Assembly (NCBI GenBank): GCA_017942025.1 | Contig: JAGAVH010000060.1 | Span: forward strand, 1-64,000 | Direction of reading: 5' to 3' | DNA: 64,000 nucleotides | From: Ruminiclostridium sp. | GTDB lineage: Bacteria; Bacillota; Clostridia; Oscillospirales; Ruminococcaceae | In this document: piece after piece, positions 59,234 to 64,000 of the stretch | How the letters are laid out: the number at the start of each line of letters is the position of its first letter | How positions within the stretch are numbered: the stretch's first letter is position 1 | Notes under the pieces: generated by a model | What the model was told of the DNA's origin: nothing | What the model saw: the letters and a program-made list of their open reading frames with translations, nothing else | The model's database searches: none | Program-made: the position numbers and the translations under genes

Positions 59234-60466
59234 TTACATCAGCACGATATTTTCGTAGCCGAGCTTTTTAAAGGCGTCCTGAACGTTCTTTTTCTGTGCG
59301 GCGGTAAGCTTTACTGAGCCGTTTACTCCGACGGTTATTTCAGTATTGCCTGCAAGCTTCTTGATCTTTGTAAATACTGCGGTTACAGCCTTTGAAATAT
59401 CCTTATCCACCTTCAGATTTTCGCTGTCGGATATTGCAAGTGTGGTACCGAGAGTATTGACATCAAGGGTTATTACTATACCTGCCGACGAAAGCTTATC
59501 CTTGTTTTTCCATAGTTCTGCTGTGCCCTTATAATATGCCTTGTTCAGAGTAAGAAGCTGTGCGGCGTCTATATTGATTGCCGTATGGGACTTTCCTGCC
59601 GAAGCAGAACACTTGTTGACAAGCGCAACCAGCTTTTCTGTTCTGCCGCTTTCCTTCAGTTCTTTAGGAAGAAGCGAATAATCATAATTTCCGAAGTTGG
59701 GGAATTTCACCCCGTCAAGGATAATGCCCTCAAAGCCTGCTGAGGATAATTCCTTTGTTATATCCGAAAGGTATGTGACAGTAACGGTAGAATATGGAGT
59801 AGCCCAGGGTCTGCCGCCCTTGTCGGGAGAAGCGTCAAGCCATTCCCAGTCGTCTGCGGTACGGAAGCCCGCTTCGCTTACAACGGTTGAAATGAGGTGG
59901 TCTTCAAGTGTATCAATAACAGCTACAGGAGTTATCTCCACCTTTTTGCAAAGACTTACTATCTGTGCCGCTGTGAGCTTGCCTGTTACTATTGTGCTGT
60001 TGTTCTTTACGGTATTAACCGCAGATTTGTACAGCAGACGGCCTGTGTCGTCCTTCAGATGGAACATAACCGTTTTATAGCCTGATTTCTTTGCTGACTC
60101 AAGATAAGTGCTGAGCGCCGATGTGCTTGCAAGCGCAGTATCAGGTGCGGTCACGGTGGTGCCGTTTAAAAGCTGTGGCTTTTCTTCGGGCTTTTCAGTA
60201 GTGGCGGGCGGCGTGGTGGTTGTCACGCTCTCCGTCTGTGATGTTGTGGTTTCGGGTGGAGTCCATGCAGGCTCGCTTGTCGATGAATTTCCGTTATCGC
60301 CCGAAAAGAATTTTATCAGGGGAGGAGCAACCGAGTAGCCGACAAATACAAGAGCTGCTATCACAATTATAATAAGAACAGCCTCCAGAATCTTACGTCC
60401 TGTGCTTTTTCTTTTTCTATAGAAGCTTTTACGGCGGCGCTTAATCTTTATACCTTTATTTTTCAT
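59234..60466 (-). CDS. Membrane-anchored putative glycoside hydrolase (DUF4015-like)
   Basis: 410 aa. A very basic N-terminus (IKRRRKSFYRKRKSTGRK) precedes one membrane helix, a Ser/Thr/Pro linker and an extracellular TIM-barrel-like domain (about 105-410). It has YKTVMFHLKDDTGRLLY, ITPVAVIDTLEDHL, the fully GH-like WEWLDASP and FEGIILDGVKFP, where Asp may be catalytic. It resembles DUF4015 putative glycosyl hydrolases, but activity is unproven. It follows the rnfA-like gene with a 31-bp gap on the same strand, so it is likely part of that operon. Confidence 0.7.
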   Translation of the reverse strand: MKNKGIKIKRRRKSFYRKRKSTGRKILEAVLIIIVIAALVFVGYSVAPPLIKFFSGDNGNSSTSEPAWTPPETTTSQTESVTTTTPPATTEKPEEKPQLLNGTTVTAPDTALASTSALSTYLESAKKSGYKTVMFHLKDDTGRLLYKSAVNTVKNNSTIVTGKLTAAQIVSLCKKVEITPVAVIDTLEDHLISTVVSEAGFRTADDWEWLDASPDKGGRPWATPYSTVTVTYLSDITKELSSAGFEGIILDGVKFPNFGNYDYSLLPKELKESGRTEKLVALVNKCSASAGKSHTAINIDAAQLLTLNKAYYKGTAELWKNKDKLSSAGIVITLDVNTLGTTLAISDSENLKVDKDISKAVTAVFTKIKKLAGNTEITVGVNGSVKLTAAQKKNVQDAFKKLGYENIVLM

Positions 60467-60497
60467 TTTTTATTTTCCCTTTTTATATATAAATATT

Positions 60498-61097
60498 TTA
60501 TGCTATTGCTCCGGTGTTATAGCCTGTGAGTGCGTAAAATGCCAGTGACATTATTCCGACAAAAACCATCATTATGGGCATACCTCTGAAGGCTTCGGGA
60601 ATAAGGGGAGAGTTCAGTCTGTCGTTTGCAATATGCAGGAAGAATACTGCTATGAAGAAGCCTGCGGAGATACCTACGCCAAAGGCGATATACTGTAAAA
60701 GGTCGGCGTGATATACTGTGTTTAAGAACAATGCGCCGAGTACAGCCGCATTGAATACCGACAGATGAACATATTTCTTTATGCTTCTGAAGAGCTTAGG
60801 GAGAAATCTCCATATAACAAGCAGACTTGCCGTATAGATGACCGACACGATAAGGGTGTAGATCAGAGGCATTATTACATAATAATATTCGTAATCGTGA
60901 AGCCATGCGTCAAACCAGAAGGTTACAAAGCTTGACATTACTGTTACATAAGTTATGCCGAGTCCGAGCCCGATTATGCTTTCTTTTTTCCTTGATGCAT
61001 AAAAGGCGACGCTTGTGCCGAGTGCTCTGCTAAAAATCGCATTTTCAACGAACATGGCAAGCATAACTGTATTTATAAATAGTAAAAGCTTATCCAT
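60498..61097 (-). CDS. RnfA-like membrane protein lacking cluster cysteines
   Basis: 199 aa with six membrane helices, clearly of the RnfA/NqrE family: FVENAIFSRALGTSVAFYAS at the N-terminus, FNAAVLGALFLN near 115 and the C-terminal FRGMPIMMVFVGIMSLAFYAL. In functional RnfA/NqrE a cysteine stands in LGxC and in NCAxxG. Here these positions are Ser29 and Ala117, and the protein has no cysteine at all. It cannot hold the intramembrane [2Fe-2S] cluster. The gene is co-directional with the rnfE-like gene (19-bp gap). Confidence 0.85.
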   Translation of the reverse strand: MDKLLLFINTVMLAMFVENAIFSRALGTSVAFYASRKKESIIGLGLGITYVTVMSSFVTFWFDAWLHDYEYYYVIMPLIYTLIVSVIYTASLLVIWRFLPKLFRSIKKYVHLSVFNAAVLGALFLNTVYHADLLQYIAFGVGISAGFFIAVFFLHIANDRLNSPLIPEAFRGMPIMMVFVGIMSLAFYALTGYNTGAIA

Positions 61098-61116
61098 TGT
61101 TTTTTCCTTTTTCGTT

Positions 61117-61860
61117 TTAAGGCAGTTGTTTTAACTGATTGGTTTTTTCTTTTATCAGCTGTTCTTCTTTTTGTTTTCTGAGAGCCTCTGCCCTTTCAAG
61201 CTCCTTGTTCTGCTTTATTCTTCTGTTTCTGAGATAATTATACAGCGCTCTGAACATACCTGCCATTATACCAACAAGTATAAAGCCGCCGAATGGCGCT
61301 TCGAAGGCAGGAATGCTGATATCAAGAAGCTTTATGCCTGCAAGAGTACCAAAGCAGATCATCTCTCTGAAGGCGCCTGTAAGTACGCATATAACGGAAA
61401 ATCCCGCAACGAACATAATTACATCTATTATCATTTTCGATTTTGATTCGAGGTAAAAGCGGCTTTCTGTCTTTGAGAATATAAGCGCGTTTGTTATTAT
61501 AAGCGGCATATATATACCTATCAGCTCAACTGTGAGCGGGAATATTTTTTCGAGAAGTAATACTGTCGGGATATAATAAACCGAGCCTACCAGTGCATAT
61601 ATAATTACACGGAGAGTATATACAATCTTTTTGGGTACAAAGGAGCAGGTGAGTATTGTAAGAAAGGATATGATGGCAAAGGCAAGAGCTATTACCACAC
61701 CTTTTTTAAAGGATGTAGCGGCAATGATTACGGGAGCGGTTACAATACCCGTCATAAGCACTACATTCTGCTTTGCAAGACCGTCAAGAAGGTCTCTTGT
61801 AAACCTGAAATCAGTCTTCTGTTTTATTTTCTTCGGCTTTATCTGTTTTGCTGTCGCCAT
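61117..61860 (-). CDS. RnfE-like membrane protein lacking cluster cysteines
   Basis: 247 aa. Six helices of the RnfE/NqrD family lie between a basic N-terminal tail and a charged C-terminal helix (LERAEALRKQKEEQLIKEK). The segments GIVTAPVIIAATS (38-50) and MPLIITNALIFSKTESRF (118-135) are where functional RnfE/NqrD reads GLCPxLAV and TNCxxxGRAEAF. Both cysteines are replaced, the second by Ala125. FREMICFGTL keeps the family FREL region. GGAGGT precedes the ATG. The gene overlaps the end of the rnfD-like gene by 50 bases. Confidence 0.85.
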   Translation of the reverse strand: MATAKQIKPKKIKQKTDFRFTRDLLDGLAKQNVVLMTGIVTAPVIIAATSFKKGVVIALAFAIISFLTILTCSFVPKKIVYTLRVIIYALVGSVYYIPTVLLLEKIFPLTVELIGIYMPLIITNALIFSKTESRFYLESKSKMIIDVIMFVAGFSVICVLTGAFREMICFGTLAGIKLLDISIPAFEAPFGGFILVGIMAGMFRALYNYLRNRRIKQNKELERAEALRKQKEEQLIKEKTNQLKQLP

Positions 61861-63103
61861 GACTGACCTCCGTTTTCTGTGAGTTATCCTTGTTTTTTCT
61901 GAAAAGATCTGCGATGCCCTCCTTCATTTCGGCAAAACCTATCTTTTTTTTGCGTTTTACCTTAGTAACCTTATTGTCAATAGGGGGCATATTATAATTA
62001 ACGGGCTGTATTATGATTTCCTGAGTGTCTGACAATGCAGGGGTCTTGCCCTGCTTTGCGTCCATGGACATACGCTCAAAGGAGCCCAGATTGTTTTTAA
62101 GATAGGAAAATGCCTGCTTTGTAACTGTTTTTATATTGAACCACAGCCTGTCCATATAAAGCGACAGGGCGTTTGTTATAAGCAGAGCAAATACGAATAC
62201 GCCTTCGATGCTGGCGCTGTTTCTGAAAATAGTTGCAATAACGCCGAGAGAGATACCGTATAAGAGCCTTCCGCCGCCTGTTACGGGCAGAGTCTGGGGG
62301 TCGCTGGCAAGGAATATAAATCCGAATAAAACAAAACCGCTGATAAAACGGAATACAACTATATCGGCAGAGCCTGTAAGCAAAAAGCTGATGAGAGCCA
62401 TACTTCCGATACCGCCGAAGGTTGCCGCAAGGGAGATACTCTTTCTGAACAATAAGCATACAGCGCAGACTAAAAGCACCAGTATGTGTGTGGTTCCCAT
62501 AGGACCTGAGAAGTTACCCACGAATATATCAAGAGCTGACAGATTGGGAAGAGCGCCGTTTTTGATAAAGCTGCTTTCGATACTGCTTACGTGGGGTATA
62601 TCTATAGCCCCGAATATCGGAAGCTCCGTACCCAGTTCGGGATACATCAGCACCTGCTGAGGATAGCATATTATAAGAAAGGCGATGGCTACAGCGGCAG
62701 GATTGAAGATGTAATTGTCCTTACCGCCGAAGATGTGCTTTACAGTTATGGCAAGTACCGCACCGATAATCACAATGTAATATTCTACACAAGCAGGGAG
62801 CATAAGCGCTACCGCCATACCGTAGGCTACGTTTGAAAGGTCCTTGAAGCTGTATTCCTTCTTGCACAGAAAACAGCCTATCATATCGGTTATTGCACAG
62901 CAAAGAACCGAGCAGATGCATACCGCAAGAGAACGCAGACCGTATATATAGATTGCAAGCACCATAACTGCAAGCATCAGCAGTATCTGGTCCGCATATA
63001 CACCGCGCGGCTTACGCAGTTTTTTTCTTGCCGCGTCCATTGTCATAAGGAGCGGTGCGTCGTCGATCTTCCTAAGAAGCTCTTCTTTTGTTGGACTACT
63101 CAT
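61811..63103 (-). CDS. RnfD-like membrane protein lacking the flavin-attachment motif
   Basis: 430 aa. About nine helices match RnfD/NqrB: DLSNVAYGMAVALMLP, KHIFGGKDNYIFNPAAVAIAFL, DIFVGNFSGPMG and FIFLASDPQTLPVTGGGRLLYG. The SGAT motif whose Thr carries covalent FMN should precede the DLFLGN-like segment. Here that region is NGALPNLSALDIFVGN, so no SGAT is present. A soluble C-terminal tail of about 95 residues ends Lys/Glu/Ser-rich. First gene of a D-E-A set; rnfC, rnfG and rnfB are not present on either side in the window. Confidence 0.85.
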   Translation of the reverse strand: MSSPTKEELLRKIDDAPLLMTMDAARKKLRKPRGVYADQILLMLAVMVLAIYIYGLRSLAVCICSVLCCAITDMIGCFLCKKEYSFKDLSNVAYGMAVALMLPACVEYYIVIIGAVLAITVKHIFGGKDNYIFNPAAVAIAFLIICYPQQVLMYPELGTELPIFGAIDIPHVSSIESSFIKNGALPNLSALDIFVGNFSGPMGTTHILVLLVCAVCLLFRKSISLAATFGGIGSMALISFLLTGSADIVVFRFISGFVLFGFIFLASDPQTLPVTGGGRLLYGISLGVIATIFRNSASIEGVFVFALLITNALSLYMDRLWFNIKTVTKQAFSYLKNNLGSFERMSMDAKQGKTPALSDTQEIIIQPVNYNMPPIDNKVTKVKRKKKIGFAEMKEGIADLFRKNKDNSQKTEVSHGDSKTDKAEENKTED

Positions 63104-63166
63104 ATACAGATAAAATATCCTTTCAGATAACTTAGTGGTTATTATTATATTAAAGAGGTAACAGAT

Positions 63167-63730
63167 ATGCAGATTGATACACTAGCGGGAGGTACCGTCA
63201 GGATAACTCTTGCGTCATCCGATATGTACAGCTACAATGTACGCTATGAGGATATCATGGGACATTCAAAGCAGACAAGACTGGCTCTTTCAAGACTTAT
63301 AGCCTCAATAAAGGAAAGAGAGGGAATACGTCTTGTGGGTGACAGACTGCTGGTTGAGGCTTTTCCCACAAAGGAGGGCGGATGCCTGCTATATCTGTCC
63401 TGCCTCGGTCGTGCCGATGACAGAAATACCGTAAAGGGCGAATACCATAAGGGCAGATATATCATAGCAGAAACCGACTGCCTTGATGACATTGTAGCAC
63501 TGTGTCATATACTGAAAATAAACTGCGGCAGCGTATGTTCGGTGCTGTACTATATGAGCGGTATTTACCGCCTTATAATACCAGCCTTTTTAAAGGCGGA
63601 TTTTATAGAAACCGTATCAAGGGAGTATGCCGATGTATCCATATGCGGCAGTCATATAAAAAGTGAAACCGCTGAGCATTACAGGCTGATATGCTATAGT
63701 GCTGTGGATAAGCTGTCGGCGCTTTACTGA
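63167..63730 (+). CDS. MecA-like adaptor protein
   Basis: 187 aa. The N-terminus MQIDTLAGGTVRITLASSDMYSYNVRYEDI matches the MecA fold opening, with LLVEAFPTKEGGCLLYLSCLG near residue 60-80. The C-terminal half (112-187) has the MecA repeat ALCHILKINCGSVCSVLYYMSGIYRLII. MecA proteins deliver substrates such as competence regulators to ClpC. Divergent sequence and possible lack of targets here leave the client unknown. AGAGGT precedes the ATG. Diverges from the Rnf-like operon with only 63 bp between. Confidence 0.75.
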   Translation: MQIDTLAGGTVRITLASSDMYSYNVRYEDIMGHSKQTRLALSRLIASIKEREGIRLVGDRLLVEAFPTKEGGCLLYLSCLGRADDRNTVKGEYHKGRYIIAETDCLDDIVALCHILKINCGSVCSVLYYMSGIYRLIIPAFLKADFIETVSREYADVSICGSHIKSETAEHYRLICYSAVDKLSALY

Positions 63731-63736
63731 TACATC

Positions 63737-64000
63737 TTATCTTATAAGCTCTGCGGCTTTTTTCATATCCTCAGCTTTAAAAAGGTATGTGCCCGCTACA
63801 AGAACATTTGCTCCTGCCTGCTTTACGATATCTGCGGTATCAGCATTTATTCCGCCGTCTACCTGGATATCCATTTCTATATTTTTTTCATTGCAGTAAT
63901 CACGGAGCTGTTTTACCTTATCGGCACAGTAGGGAATAAAGCCCTGACCGCCGTAACCGGGTTCTACAGTCATAACAAGTACCATATCGCAAAGAGAAAG
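63737..64000 (-). CDS. rpe: Ribulose-phosphate 3-epimerase, C-terminal part
   Basis: The gene runs off the right edge; 87 residues are visible. They carry the catalytic and phosphate-binding segments MTVEPGYGGQGFI, DIQVDGGINADTA and GANVLVAGTYLF, as in the pentose phosphate pathway epimerase. The reading frame is open to base 64000 (LSLCDMVLVMTVEPG), confirming truncation by the window, not by mutation. Ends 6 bp before the convergent MecA-like gene. Confidence 0.95.
   Translation of the reverse strand, partial: LSLCDMVLVMTVEPGYGGQGFIPYCADKVKQLRDYCNEKNIEMDIQVDGGINADTADIVKQAGANVLVAGTYLFKAEDMKKAAELIR

Noticed and set aside
60498-63103. Ordinary Rnf energy-conserving complex
   Set aside because: The cluster cysteines and flavin Thr are missing and only three of six subunits are encoded, so the standard function is not supported.

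Overview
The window looks like chromosomal DNA of an anaerobic, low-to-moderate-GC Firmicute, most likely an Oscillospiraceae/Ruminococcus-type gut Clostridium. Pointers are strong AGGAGG-like ribosome binding sites, TTGACA-17-TATAAT promoters, HPr with both His15 and Ser46, a T-box leader, a YtrA-type GntR operon, a MecA-like adaptor, a flavodiiron protein and a GH51 arabinofuranosidase. I see no rRNA, tRNA, CRISPR array, phage gene or transposase gene. Most genes sit in short co-directional operons with recognisable promoters and hairpin terminators.

Layout. 0-5.3 kb (minus): a small unknown gene, a tandem hairpin array, then a DUF2079 membrane protein, SAH/MTA deaminase and an AhcY-family hydrolase forming a SAM-recycling operon. 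5.3-10.5 kb: a structured insertion element (copy A) and a 1636-residue surface beta-helix protein. 10.6-14.8 kb: lipoprotein, HPr, and gph-rimM-trmD. 14.9-17.6 kb (plus): arabinofuranosidase, a DUF6171-like protein, PH-domain protein, GtrA. 17.7-24.8 kb (minus): a TIM-barrel/acyl-CoA-synthetase fusion behind a T-box leader, then a three-gene cassette of a transmembrane TIR protein, an unknown protein and a membrane protein with a nucleotide-binding Rossmann domain. 25-30 kb (plus): MBOAT/DHHW acyl-transfer pair and a flavodiiron protein. 30-36 kb (minus): polysaccharide export ABC transporter and three glycan genes. 36-43 kb (minus): ABC/DUF1854/ABC, trpS, aminotransferase. 43.6-48.6 kb: DUF4870, queT behind a probable preQ1 switch, PBP1a, an rRNA methyltransferase. 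48.6-56.4 kb (plus): YtrA-type ABC operon including a 52-residue membrane protein, a degenerate P-type ATPase, a DUF368 protein and an esterase. 56.4-64 kb: insertion element (copy B), diguanylate cyclase, YajC, an Rnf-like D-E-A membrane set, MecA-like protein and the end of rpe.

Main points of interest. (1) Two copies and one remnant of a 240-337 bp structured element, each abutting a terminator hairpin; both full copies have imperfect terminal inverted repeats and are flanked by 31-bp direct copies of the local terminator. (2) An Rnf-like D-E-A membrane core in which all four cysteine positions of the [2Fe-2S] site and the RnfD flavin-attachment motif are absent. (3) A T-box leader in front of an acyl-CoA-synthetase fusion. 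(4) A membrane TIR protein operonic with an RCK-like membrane protein. (5) A P-type ATPase paralogue with every catalytic signature altered. (6) An AhcY carrying the HxExK signature beside a SAH deaminase, pointing to SAM recycling through S-inosylhomocysteine. All assignments come from reading the sequence and recalling families; no database search was run.
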